Assembly (NCBI RefSeq): GCF_023016525.1
Contig: NZ_JALKCG010000004.1
Coordinates: 1 to 64,000 of the forward strand
Length of the DNA: 64,000 nt
Source of the DNA: Ancylobacter koreensis
GTDB lineage: Bacteria > Pseudomonadota > Alphaproteobacteria > Rhizobiales > Xanthobacteraceae
Direction of reading: 5' to 3'
The notes under the pieces were generated by a model, which ran no database searches, was not told the DNA's origin, and was given only the letters and a program-made list of their open reading frames with translations. Shown here piece after piece: positions 46,504-53,884 of this stretch. A program made the translations under genes and the position numbers. Numbering within the stretch: position 1 is the stretch's first letter; each line of letters starts with the position of its first letter.

Positions 46504-46995
46504 TCAGGGCTGGGTGACGACGAGGTAAAGCCCGCCGGGCTTTTCGTTCGGGCCGGAGATCGCCGGCACCTTGTTCGAGATCGGCTTGAGCGACTTGAGG
46601 TAGCTCGCCAGCGCGTCGGCGTCCTTCGCCGTCAGCTGGCTGTAGGAGTGCCATGGCATGGCGGGCGCCAGCATGCGCCCGTCCGGCCGCTCGCCCTTGG
46701 TCACGGCCTTGACGATATCGGCCTTGCTCCACTTGCCCAGCCCTGTCTCGTCGTCGGGAGTGAGGTTGGGCGGGAAGAACACCCCGAGGCCGGGGATCTG
46801 GAAGCCGACATTGCCACCGCTCAGCGCGCGCTCGAAATCCGGCTTGCCGAGCATGATGCCCGGCGTATGGCAGCCGCCGCAGTCCATGATGGCGGCGAGA
46901 TACGCGCCGCGCTTGGCATCCGCATGGCCGGCGGCGGGAAGCCCCGCAACACCGGCCGCGAAGGCAATCATCGTTGCAAGCACGTTCCTTTTCAT
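46504..46995 (-). CDS. Periplasmic c-type cytochrome, monohaem
   Basis: 163 aa with a Sec signal peptide (1-about 25, ending AGHA) and one haem site, C39-G-G-C42-H43. The likely Met ligand is in MLAPAMPWHSYSQL. The pattern (haem site, FFPPNLTPD, then MPWHSYSQLTAKDADALASY) resembles the c-type subunits of membrane alcohol or aldehyde dehydrogenases, though no dehydrogenase is adjacent. It probably passes electrons in the periplasm. Converges on the hybrid kinase gene. Confidence 0.85.
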   Translation of the reverse strand: MKRNVLATMIAFAAGVAGLPAAGHADAKRGAYLAAIMDCGGCHTPGIMLGKPDFERALSGGNVGFQIPGLGVFFPPNLTPDDETGLGKWSKADIVKAVTKGERPDGRMLAPAMPWHSYSQLTAKDADALASYLKSLKPISNKVPAISGPNEKPGGLYLVVTQP

Positions 46996-47024
46996 CTGTG
47001 GTCGCTCCCCATTTTTGAAGGTCG

Positions 47025-47672
47025 TCAGGCCGCCGGGCTCGCCGGCGGCGCAGGGCTTTTCGGCACGTTTCCCGGCACGTCACCGTCGAGCGCTGCCCGG
47101 ACGAGCGCTCGCACGGCCCATTCTTTCACATCCCGTGCCGTGACTTCGTCAACCCGCAGCACGTCCCGGAAGACAATCATGGCTTCGGGGCCCAGGAGAA
47201 GCGCCAGGGCTCCGCACAGGTGCCGGTAATCGTCGTCGGTCATCTCATCGCGCGCCGGCGCCAACGCCGCCTCGATGAGCGGCAGACGCCGGTTCTGCCG
47301 CACCGGCACGGCCTTGTTTTCCACCAGCAGCGAGGAGGCGAGCATCACCCGCAGCGCCGGCTCGTTGTCGTAGACGATGCGGTGCAGCGCCCGCTCGGCC
47401 TTCAGCGCGCGCGCCGTCGGGTCGGTGGTGTCGTCGCCGTCGAACAGGCCGGACACCTCCGGCATGGCGATGTGCACCGAAGCCTCCGCCAGCATCACCT
47501 CAAGGTTCGGGAAATAGCGGTACGCGGTCGCGCGCGAGACGCGGGCGTTCTCCGCCACCTCTTCGAGCGAGGGCTTGCGCCCTTCCTTCATCAGCCGCGC
47601 GGCGGCGGCGAGAAGGTCCTTGCGGGTGCGGTAATGCTGGTTCGACCGCTCGCGCGGCTTAGCCTCGGCCAT
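47025..47672 (-). CDS. TetR/AcrR-family regulator
   Basis: 215 aa. The N-terminal HTH is at about 17-60 (TRKDLLAAAARLMKEG, then SLEEVAENARVSRATAYRYF) and a ligand-binding helical domain follows. The frame is open to 47840, but MAEAKPRERSNQHYRTR at 47672 is the natural start. It lies 8 bp after the SnoaL-like gene, so the two are one operon. A palindrome upstream of the operon at 48132-48147 is the probable operator, implying autoregulation. Confidence 0.9.
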   Translation of the reverse strand: MAEAKPRERSNQHYRTRKDLLAAAARLMKEGRKPSLEEVAENARVSRATAYRYFPNLEVMLAEASVHIAMPEVSGLFDGDDTTDPTARALKAERALHRIVYDNEPALRVMLASSLLVENKAVPVRQNRRLPLIEAALAPARDEMTDDDYRHLCGALALLLGPEAMIVFRDVLRVDEVTARDVKEWAVRALVRAALDGDVPGNVPKSPAPPASPAA

Positions 47673-47680
47673 CGTCCGGC

Positions 47681-48097
47681 TCACGACAGCTGGCGCAGGA
47701 TGGCGGCAACGTCGAGCCACACCTGCTCGCGGCTGATATTGCCGGAAGACGCGAACTCGATCACGTGCAGCATGCGGAATTCGAGCGGGCGTCCGCCGCC
47801 CTCTATGCCGAAGGGGCGGCCGACCGCGCGCCCGCTCCACAGCGTCTCGTCGACGAGGAAGTTTTCTCCATACATCCGGCGGATCGGCGTGGCGCTGCCG
47901 TCGGCGAGGTCGGCGAACAGCGTCTCGTAGAAGCCGCGCGTCGGCTCGTGGCCGAAGGACGGGCCGGCCGGCCAGCCGACGACATCGTGCTCGCAGTCGG
48001 GCGTCAGCGTCGAGAGGACGCCTTCTACGTCGTCATTCGCCTCGAAGGCGAAATGCTCGTTGATCTTGGCGTCCATAAGGGCAGGAGTAAGGGGCAT
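47681..48097 (-). CDS. NTF2/SnoaL-like protein
   Basis: A 138-aa nuclear-transport-factor-2-like cone-fold protein (MDAKINEHFAFEANDDVEGV, then GWPAGPSFGHEPTRGFYETL). Such proteins bind or isomerise small hydrophobic molecules, or have no enzymatic role. The ATG at 48097 is taken over 48148 because family sequence begins there. First gene of the operon with the TetR regulator, which may control it in response to its ligand. Confidence 0.82.
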   Translation of the reverse strand: MPLTPALMDAKINEHFAFEANDDVEGVLSTLTPDCEHDVVGWPAGPSFGHEPTRGFYETLFADLADGSATPIRRMYGENFLVDETLWSGRAVGRPFGIEGGGRPLEFRMLHVIEFASSGNISREQVWLDVAAILRQLS

Positions 48098-48127
48098 GGC
48101 AGGGTCTCGTGATGACACGGTTGGATC

Positions 48128-48151
48128 AAAGTGAGACGTATTTCTCATTTA
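48128..48151. promoter_or_regulatory. TetR-type operator
   Basis: TGAGA-CGTATT-TCTCA at 48132-48147, with further partial symmetry (AAA/TTT) on both sides. It lies 35-50 bp upstream of the SnoaL-TetR operon start, and the TetR protein is the obvious binder. Confidence 0.6.
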
Positions 48152-48245
48152 GCGACGTCTGTGTCAATGGGGTGCGTGCCGGAGGTTGGCGCCCGCGCCG
48201 CCGGCCGTGCTAGGGCAGGGAGACCAACGTGCAGGGAGTGCGCCG

Positions 48246-49028
48246 ATGACCGCCAATGACTGGAGCGCCGCGCAGTATCTGAAGTTCGAGGCGGAGCGCA
48301 CGCGCCCTTCCGCCGACCTCCTGGCGCGGGTGCCGCTCGTCGCGCCGCGCACGGCGATCGACATCGGCTGCGGGCCGGGCAACAGCACGGAACTTGTCGC
48401 GGCGCGCTATCCCGGCACGGCGGTGGAAGGGCTCGATTCCTCGCCGGACATGCTGGAGAAAGCCCGCAAACGCCTGCCGGGCCTCACCTTCCATCTCGGC
48501 GATATCGCGACGTGGCAGCCCGCGCGGGCCTATGATCTCGTCTTCGCCAATGCGGTGCTGCAATGGCTCGGCGACCATGAACGGCTTCTGCCGCATCTGA
48601 CGGAGGCGCTGGCGCCGGGCGGCTGCCTCGCGGTGCAGATGCCGGACAATCACCATGAGCCCTCGCACGTCGCCATGCGCGAGATCGCCGATGCGGGACC
48701 GTGGGCGGAAAAACTGCGCGGCGCCAAGGATTCGAAGGCCGATCTCGGTTCCTTCGACGACTATTACCGCTGGCTGCGCGCCGCCGGCTGCACGGTGGAC
48801 ATCTGGCGCACCACCTATGTGCACCCGATGGAAGGGGCGTCCGCCATCGCCGAATGGTTCAAGAGCACGGGGCTGAAGCCCTATCTCGACCGCCTCGACG
48901 ACGGCGAGCGCAAGGCCTTCGTGGATAGCTATATCGAGCGCATCGACGCGAGCTACGAGCACCATGAGGGCGGGACGCTGCTGCTGCGCTTCCCGCGCCT
49001 GTTCATCGTGGCGCGCCGCCCCGGCTGA
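48246..49028 (+). CDS. tam: Trans-aconitate 2-methyltransferase
   Basis: A 260-aa class I SAM methyltransferase: motif I AIDIGCGPGNSTELV, acidic motif in VEGLDSSPDMLEKA, motif near ANAVLQWLGDHE, and the Tam-type MPDNHHEPSH. Tam esterifies trans-aconitate, an inhibitory by-product of the citric acid cycle, and isomers. The internal sequence QMPDN and the C-terminal FPRLFIVARR agree with Tam. The ATG at 48246 is preferred over a longer frame from 48186. It is divergent from the SnoaL-TetR operon. Confidence 0.9.
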   Translation: MTANDWSAAQYLKFEAERTRPSADLLARVPLVAPRTAIDIGCGPGNSTELVAARYPGTAVEGLDSSPDMLEKARKRLPGLTFHLGDIATWQPARAYDLVFANAVLQWLGDHERLLPHLTEALAPGGCLAVQMPDNHHEPSHVAMREIADAGPWAEKLRGAKDSKADLGSFDDYYRWLRAAGCTVDIWRTTYVHPMEGASAIAEWFKSTGLKPYLDRLDDGERKAFVDSYIERIDASYEHHEGGTLLLRFPRLFIVARRPG

Positions 49029-49047
49029 GGCGGCGCGCGCCGGCCGC

Positions 49048-49533
49048 TCAGAGCGCGCCGGACTTGATGTAGTCGACCATCTGGGTGGCGACCGTGCCCC
49101 AGCCGTCGTGGAAGCCCATCTTCTCGTGCGAATCGCGTGTTTCCGCGTCGCCATGGATGGCGAACGCCGTGTAGCGCGTTCCGCTCCCAAGGGGCGCCAG
49201 CAGCAGCGCGCCGGTGAAGAAGGGCTTGGCCGACGGCCGGAAGCCGGGCAGCAGCGTGTCGGTGAACACCAGCCGCTCGTGATGCACGACGTCGAGGAAA
49301 CAGCCGGAATTGTCGTGTTCCTCGCCCTCCGGCGAGCGCATCACGGTGCGGAAGATGCCGCCGGGCCGCAGGTCGATCTCGCAGTCGGCGATGGTCCAGG
49401 GCTTGGGCACGAACCACTGGCGCAGATGCGCGGGCGTGGTCCAGGCCCTCCAGACGAGGTCGACAGGCACGTCGATCTCGCGTTCCAGCTTGAGGTCATA
49501 GCGGGGGTCGAAGGTCGCGAGCAGGGCGGTCAT
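49048..49533 (-). CDS. SRPBCC/AHSA1-family protein
   Basis: 161 aa with the AHSA1-like helix-grip fold: LEREIDVPVDLVWRAWTT, then LRQWFVPKPW, ADCEIDLRPGG, and the C-terminal MGFHDGWGTVATQMVDYI (often HEGWxxxLDxL). A small ligand-binding protein. Its start overlaps the end of the ArsR gene by ATGA, the very common ArsR-SRPBCC two-gene unit. Natural ligand unknown. Confidence 0.9.
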   Translation of the reverse strand: MTALLATFDPRYDLKLEREIDVPVDLVWRAWTTPAHLRQWFVPKPWTIADCEIDLRPGGIFRTVMRSPEGEEHDNSGCFLDVVHHERLVFTDTLLPGFRPSAKPFFTGALLLAPLGSGTRYTAFAIHGDAETRDSHEKMGFHDGWGTVATQMVDYIKSGAL

Positions 49534-49886
49534 TCGGGCGTCTCCTCCTTCATGGAAAGCAGATAGCTGTCGAGCCGGTCGAGCCGCTGCTCCCACAGCG
49601 TGCGCTGGCGGCCGAGCCAGTCCTCGGCGACCTTGAGCTGGGCCGTTTCGAGCTGGTAGGTACGCACCCGCCCGACCTTGCGCGAGCGCACCAACCCGCA
49701 GCCTTCCAGCACCTTCATGTGCTCAAGGAAGGAGGGCAGCGCCATACGGTAGGGCGCGGCAAGCTCGCTCATCGAGGCCTGCCGGGCGGTCAGCCGCTGC
49801 ACCACGTCGCGGCGCGTGGGATCGGCGAGGGCGCGGAAGATTCCATCGATGACGGCGGCGGGCGGAGCGGAGGTTTGAGGCTGCAT
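49530..49886 (-). CDS. ArsR-family HTH regulator
   Basis: 118 aa with a winged HTH: FRALADPTRRDVVQRLTAR, then MSELAAPYRMALPSFLEHMK and KVLEGCGLVRSRKVGR. No Cys pair for metal sensing, as usual for the SRPBCC-linked subgroup. It is translationally coupled to the SRPBCC gene and probably represses the operon through the perfect palindrome at 49938-49957. Confidence 0.93.
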   Translation of the reverse strand: MQPQTSAPPAAVIDGIFRALADPTRRDVVQRLTARQASMSELAAPYRMALPSFLEHMKVLEGCGLVRSRKVGRVRTYQLETAQLKVAEDWLGRQRTLWEQRLDRLDSYLLSMKEETPE

Positions 49887-49937
49887 GGAAGGCCGTGTGT
49901 GCCGATGTTGTCGGCCACTTACCTACCGGCAGATAAT

Positions 49938-49957
49938 ACTTAGGTCAATACCTAAGT
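49938..49957. promoter_or_regulatory. ArsR operator palindrome
   Basis: ACTTAGGTCAATACCTAAGT: perfect 8-bp arms around CAAT, 52 bp upstream of the ArsR start. On the minus strand TTGACC inside it can serve as a -35 box, so binding would block the promoter. Confidence 0.7.
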
Positions 49958-50027
49958 TATGCGGTGCGCGACCAGTGCCGCCGGGAAGCGGCGTTTCCTC
50001 GAACCGGAAGGAAGGTGGTGAAGAGGG

Positions 50028-50056
50028 CGGCGGCCCGGCCGGATGACGGGCCGCCG
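50028..50056 (-). terminator. GC-rich hairpin after carbonic anhydrase gene
   Basis: CGGCGGCCCG/CGGGCCGCCG, a perfect 10-bp stem with a 9-nt loop, just beyond the stop at 50063. There is no T-run, so termination would need Rho or the stem may protect the mRNA 3' end. Confidence 0.5.
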
Positions 50057-50062
50057 GGTCGC

Positions 50063-50785
50063 TCAGATGAGGCTGACCTTGCCGCTCGCGAGGTCGTAGA
50101 GGCCGCCGACGACCTTGATCTTCCCGCTTTCGACGAACTCGGAGATGATCGGCGTCGCCTTCTTCAGCTCCGCCACATTGTAGCGGACGTTCTCGGCAAT
50201 GGCCGCGTCGAGCGGGTTGTCGGGGTTCTGCTTCAGCGCGATCTCGACGGCCGGCTTGATGTGGCCGACGAGGTCGTCGAGGTGGCCGGGCAGGCTGATA
50301 TTGTTCTTCACCACCTTGATGGTGGCGTCGACCGCGCCGCAGCTCGTGTGGCCGAGCACCATGATCAGCGGCACGCCGAGGAACTTGACGCCGTATTCGA
50401 GGCTGGCCAGCCCGTCATCGTTCACGAAATTGCCGGCGACCCGGACCACGAAGAGTTCGCCCGGCCCCTGATCGAAGGCGAGTTCCGGTGCGACGCGCGA
50501 GTCGGCGCAGCTCACCAGCCCGGCGAACGGATACTGCGCCTTGGCGCGGGCGGCGCGGCCGGCGGTGAAATCCTTCTGCTCCGGCGTGTTCGCGACATAG
50601 CGCGCATTGCCGTCGAGCAGGCGCTTGAGCGCCTCGTCGGGGCTGATGGCGTTGGGCGGCGTGGCGATGTCGGTCTGTGCGAAGGCGGGCAGGGCGAGCC
50701 CGCCGAGGAAGGCGGTGGAGGCAAGGCCGAGACCCATGCCGAGGGTCCGGCGGCGGGACAGGCTGAGACGATGGTCGGTGCACAT
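50063..50785 (-). CDS. Periplasmic beta-carbonic anhydrase
   Basis: A 240-aa beta-class carbonic anhydrase that interconverts CO2 and bicarbonate. Zinc and catalytic residues: Cys93-x-Asp95-x-Arg97 (SCADSR), His146 and Cys149 (LGHTSCG). The N-terminus has a twin-arginine signal (LSRRRTLGMG, hydrophobic stretch, cleavage after AFA about 36), so the enzyme is exported folded with its zinc. The ATG at 50785 is the natural start. It is divergent from a winged-helix regulator with a palindrome in between. The periplasmic site may help supply or retain CO2 or bicarbonate. Confidence 0.92.
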   Translation of the reverse strand: MCTDHRLSLSRRRTLGMGLGLASTAFLGGLALPAFAQTDIATPPNAISPDEALKRLLDGNARYVANTPEQKDFTAGRAARAKAQYPFAGLVSCADSRVAPELAFDQGPGELFVVRVAGNFVNDDGLASLEYGVKFLGVPLIMVLGHTSCGAVDATIKVVKNNISLPGHLDDLVGHIKPAVEIALKQNPDNPLDAAIAENVRYNVAELKKATPIISEFVESGKIKVVGGLYDLASGKVSLI

Positions 50786-50837
50786 GCGGGTTTCCTCTCG
50801 GGTCGACGGATCTGGACGGCGAGACGGCACGCGGGCG

Positions 50838-50853
50838 CGGTGGCACGCCACCG
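50838..50853. promoter_or_regulatory. Palindrome between carbonic anhydrase and wHTH genes
   Basis: CGGTGGC-AC-GCCACCG, perfect 7-bp arms, 24 bp upstream of the regulator start and 53 bp upstream of the carbonic anhydrase start. A good candidate for binding by the adjacent regulator. Confidence 0.5.
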
Positions 50854-50876
50854 GCGCGCCGGCGAGCGTACCCCGC

Positions 50877-51887
50877 ATGGATACCTCCGTTTTTCGTCCG
50901 TTGCCCAGTATTTCTACGGATGAAGGGCCGGCCAGCCCAAACTTTGCAGCTATTGCGGGGGGTGAAGACTTGCCGAGGCGGGATGCCAGTGCGGCGGCGG
51001 GCGAACAGGCGGCCGCGCCGACCCGCCGGCCGGCGGCCGAACTCCCCCCGGGCTTTGATGAGGAGGCGACGCGCCTGCTCGCCCACCCGCGCCTGCGGCT
51101 GGCGCTGGCGCATTATTGCCACGGTATGGCGACCGGCGCGGCACTCGACTGGCCCTACTACAAGCTGTTCGACCAGCTCGGGCGCTATCTCGTCTGCTTC
51201 ATGCTGATCCACAATTACTACGCCTGGCGCGAGCGTGGCGGACCCGCCCCGACGCTCGCGGCGCTCCAGCGGGCGGCGGGCGGCAGCCCGCGCCACACCG
51301 CCGGCTTCGTCGCCGCGCTGAGGGCGGGACGGCTCGTCGAGGTGGAACCGGACCCCGACGACCGGCGCGCCACGCTGCTGCGCCCGACCGAGCGGGTGAT
51401 CGCGGAGATCGGACGCTCGCAGCGGCTCTTCGTGGAAGCCACCGACATCGTGGAGGCGCGCTCTCCGGGGCGTGGCGCCGCGCTTGCCGATCCCGACCGG
51501 CTCGGCAGCCTCATCAGCCGCTCGGCCGCCTATGTGCTGGAGAACGGCACTCTCCTGCACGCCTTTCCCGCCGTGCTGCATTTCACCCTGCGCGACTGCG
51601 GCTATCCCATGCTGGCGGCGGTGATCGGGCGCCACTACGCCGCGACGGTGGCCGGGGCGCCGGAGGGAGTGCCGCTCGGTCGGCGGGCGCTGGCCGAACG
51701 GTTCCGCGTCTCTCCCGCCCATGTCGGCAGCCTGTTCGCGCAGGCCGAGGAGCGCGGCTGGTTCGCCCTCGGCGCGGCCGGCGAGATCGCTTCCATGGAC
51801 GAGGATTTCCTCGCCCAGTTCGAGCGCTGGTCGGCCTGGCAGATGGTGCATTTCGAGCGGATGTGGGAACTGGTGCCGCGCGGTTGA
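50877..51887 (+). CDS. Winged-helix transcriptional regulator-like protein
   Basis: 336 aa. A disordered N-terminus (1-60) is followed by two winged-helix-like segments: one in the first half (APTLAALQRAAGGSPRHTAG, then AALRAGRLVEVEPDPDDRRA, a MarR-like wing), the other near residue 260 (GRRALAERFRVSPAHVGSLF). No cofactor motif seen. Probably a DNA-binding regulator of its own gene and of the divergent carbonic anhydrase gene. The ATG at 50877 is taken although the frame is open from 50607. I do not recognise a specific family. Confidence 0.7.
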   Translation: MDTSVFRPLPSISTDEGPASPNFAAIAGGEDLPRRDASAAAGEQAAAPTRRPAAELPPGFDEEATRLLAHPRLRLALAHYCHGMATGAALDWPYYKLFDQLGRYLVCFMLIHNYYAWRERGGPAPTLAALQRAAGGSPRHTAGFVAALRAGRLVEVEPDPDDRRATLLRPTERVIAEIGRSQRLFVEATDIVEARSPGRGAALADPDRLGSLISRSAAYVLENGTLLHAFPAVLHFTLRDCGYPMLAAVIGRHYAATVAGAPEGVPLGRRALAERFRVSPAHVGSLFAQAEERGWFALGAAGEIASMDEDFLAQFERWSAWQMVHFERMWELVPRG

Positions 51888-52071
51888 AGCGCCGCGACCG
51901 CCGGCAGGGGTTTCCGCCGTCGGGGCGCGAGGGCGCCCCCGCGACGAAATGCACCGTGCGGGCTGGACCTTTGGCCGTCTAGGATCATTCTAACGGGGCG
52001 CTACACTATGCGCCGCGCGAAAGGTGCCGCGCTTGACGGTGCCGGAAAAACCTCTGCCTCGGAAGGACGCC

Positions 52072-52476
52072 ATGAACCGCTTCGTCATCACTGCCGCCCT
52101 GCTCGCGCTGGGCTCCACCGCCGCGCTGGCCCAGAGCCCCACCGGCGATCCCGCCAAGGGCGCCAACGTCTTCAAGAAGTGCATGGCCTGCCATGCGGTC
52201 GGCGAGGGCGCCAAGAACAAGGTCGGCCCCGAGCTGAACGGCATTGTCGGCCGCAAGATGGGCTCGGTCGAAGGCTTCAACTATTCCGACACGCTCAAGG
52301 AGCACAACGCCAAGGGCGACGTGTGGACCGCCGAGATCCTCTCCAAGTATCTGGAGAATCCGAAGGCCTACATGCCGGGCGTGAAGATGGTGTTCGCCGG
52401 TCTGCCGAAGGAGACCGACCGCGCCGATCTCGAAGCCTATCTCGACCAGTTCAACGCCGACGGTACCAAGAAGTAG
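52072..52476 (+). CDS. Class I cytochrome c (c2-like)
   Basis: A 134-aa periplasmic electron carrier. Signal peptide 1-20 (ending ALA), haem site C37-M-A-C40-H41, sixth ligand Met101 in YMPGVKMVF, and the cytochrome c2 features GPELNGIVGRK and FNYSDTLKEH. The GGAAGGA ribosome site fits the ATG at 52072. It lies upstream of quinoprotein genes and is a plausible electron acceptor between XoxG and the terminal oxidase. Confidence 0.92.
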   Translation: MNRFVITAALLALGSTAALAQSPTGDPAKGANVFKKCMACHAVGEGAKNKVGPELNGIVGRKMGSVEGFNYSDTLKEHNAKGDVWTAEILSKYLENPKAYMPGVKMVFAGLPKETDRADLEAYLDQFNADGTKK

Positions 52477-52491
52477 CGTCCCGCTGCGGCG

Positions 52492-52511
52492 GCCTGCCGG
52501 CTCCGGCGGGC
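52492..52511 (+). terminator. Hairpin after cytochrome c gene
   Basis: GCCTGCCGG pairs with CCGGCGGGC (one G-T pair) around a 2-nt loop, 15 bp after the stop. No T-run follows; possibly a weak terminator. Confidence 0.4.
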
Positions 52512-52560
52512 CTGCCGGCCGGAACCGCCTGTTGGCCGCCGCGCCGGACGCCCTGGTGCC

Positions 52561-53514
52561 ATGCCGGTGTTTCCCCGACTGGATCGCCGCCATTTCCTCG
52601 CGCTCGGCGCCGCCGTCGCGGGAAGCGTGGCGAGCCGTGCCTTCGCCGCACCTCCCGCCGGGCCGCTGCCTTTCGAGACGGTGGCGCCCGGTATCCACGT
52701 CTACCGCGCACCCTATGCGCTGGCCGCGCCCGACAATGACGGCGCCATCGCCAATGCGACGCTCATCGTCGGCGACGAGGCGGCGGCGGTGGTCGACACC
52801 GGCAACAGCCGGCTGGCCGGTGCGCGGCTGAAGGAGGCCGTGCGCGGCGTCACCGACCGCCCGCTGCGCTACGTCATTAACACGCACATGCATCCCGACC
52901 ACACGCTGGGCAACGCCGCCTTCGTGGGGGAGGGGACGCGTTTCGTCGGCCATCACAAGCTTCCCCGCGCCCTCTCCCAACGCGCCGAGACCTATCTGGC
53001 GCAGGCGCGGCGCCTTCTGGGCGAGGAGGCGCAGGGCACCGAGATCGTGCTGCCCGATCTTCTCGTCGAGAACCGGATAACGCTCGACCTCGGTGGCCGC
53101 CCGCTGGAACTGGTGGCCCATCCGACGGCGCACACCGACAACGATCTCACCGTGTTCGACCCGGCGACCGGCACGCGGGTGATGGGCGACCTGCTCTTCG
53201 TCGGCCATATACCGACGCTCGACGGCAGTCTCATGGGGTGGCTGAAGCTGCTTGATTCGCTCGCGGCCGAGCCGACGGCGCGGGCGGTACCCGGCCACGG
53301 GCCGGCGGCGGTGCCCTGGCCGCAGGCGAGCGAGGCCGAGCGGCGCTATCTTACCGTGCTGCGGGACGATGTGCGCCGCATCCTGGCCGAAGGGCGGCCG
53401 ATGGGCGAGGCGCCGGCGCTGGCGGCGGAGTCGGAACGCAACGAATGGGCGCTGTTCGACGAGTTCAACCCGCGCAACGCGATCGCCGCCTACCACGAGC
53501 TGGAGTGGGAATGA
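52561..53514 (+). CDS. Quinoprotein relay zinc metallohydrolase (MBL fold)
   Basis: 317 aa with a twin-arginine signal (DRRHFLALGAAVAG, cleavage about 29). The metallo-beta-lactamase motif is His109-x-His111-x-Asp113-His114 (NTHMHPDH), a further metal His is in PTAHTDND and another in AVPGHGP. It is of the SoxH-related type that occurs with PQQ-dependent alcohol dehydrogenases and is named quinoprotein relay system zinc metallohydrolase. Its biochemical role is not established. It precedes xoxF by 370 bp on the same strand, which supports the link with PQQ oxidation. Confidence 0.88.
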   Translation: MPVFPRLDRRHFLALGAAVAGSVASRAFAAPPAGPLPFETVAPGIHVYRAPYALAAPDNDGAIANATLIVGDEAAAVVDTGNSRLAGARLKEAVRGVTDRPLRYVINTHMHPDHTLGNAAFVGEGTRFVGHHKLPRALSQRAETYLAQARRLLGEEAQGTEIVLPDLLVENRITLDLGGRPLELVAHPTAHTDNDLTVFDPATGTRVMGDLLFVGHIPTLDGSLMGWLKLLDSLAAEPTARAVPGHGPAAVPWPQASEAERRYLTVLRDDVRRILAEGRPMGEAPALAAESERNEWALFDEFNPRNAIAAYHELEWE

Positions 53515-53884
53515 GCGTGCTGCGATGCAGCATCGTATGGGTCGCCCGGTAAGGTGAAATCAAGTATTTGAATCTGGTATATTGTATTTTGTTTCGCTGT
53601 CGCAGCAAAATTATAATAGGTTCGTGTTCTCTAAGAGTTCTTATTGCGAACCCCTGCAATTCGGACTAGCCTCGTTTTCGTCTTCGGCTTCAACGGCTAT
53701 CGGGGCTCGCCCCGACCCGGTTCGTAGGCCAGCTTGGGGCGAGGCGCCCCCGTGAGATCCGGCTGTTTCTCCCCCAGCCGGTCGTGACACGCTGCCGAGG
53801 ACAAAAAGGTCAGAACGGCAAACAAGCCGCGACGGGTCGATCGGCATGATCGGTCCCGGAGGATCGTTCAGGAGGAGAATAGGC
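53515..53884 (+). other. 370-bp xoxF upstream region with structured leader
   Basis: No gene. An AT-rich promoter part (53540-53640) is followed by about 265 nt of GC-rich leader. Three perfect hairpins lie in a row: 53701-53714 (CGGGG/CCCCG), 53736-53750 (GGGGCG/CGCCCC) and 53759-53781 (CCGGCTG/CAGCCGG). The AGGAGGAGA ribosome site follows just before the xoxF ATG. Confidence 0.6.
53589..53617 (+). promoter_or_regulatory. Sigma-70-like promoter upstream of xoxF
   Basis: TTGTTT, a 17-base spacer and a perfect TATAAT, in the only AT-rich stretch upstream of xoxF. It predicts a 5' leader of about 260 nt. The -35 match is weak, so activation by a regulator is possible. Confidence 0.5.
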
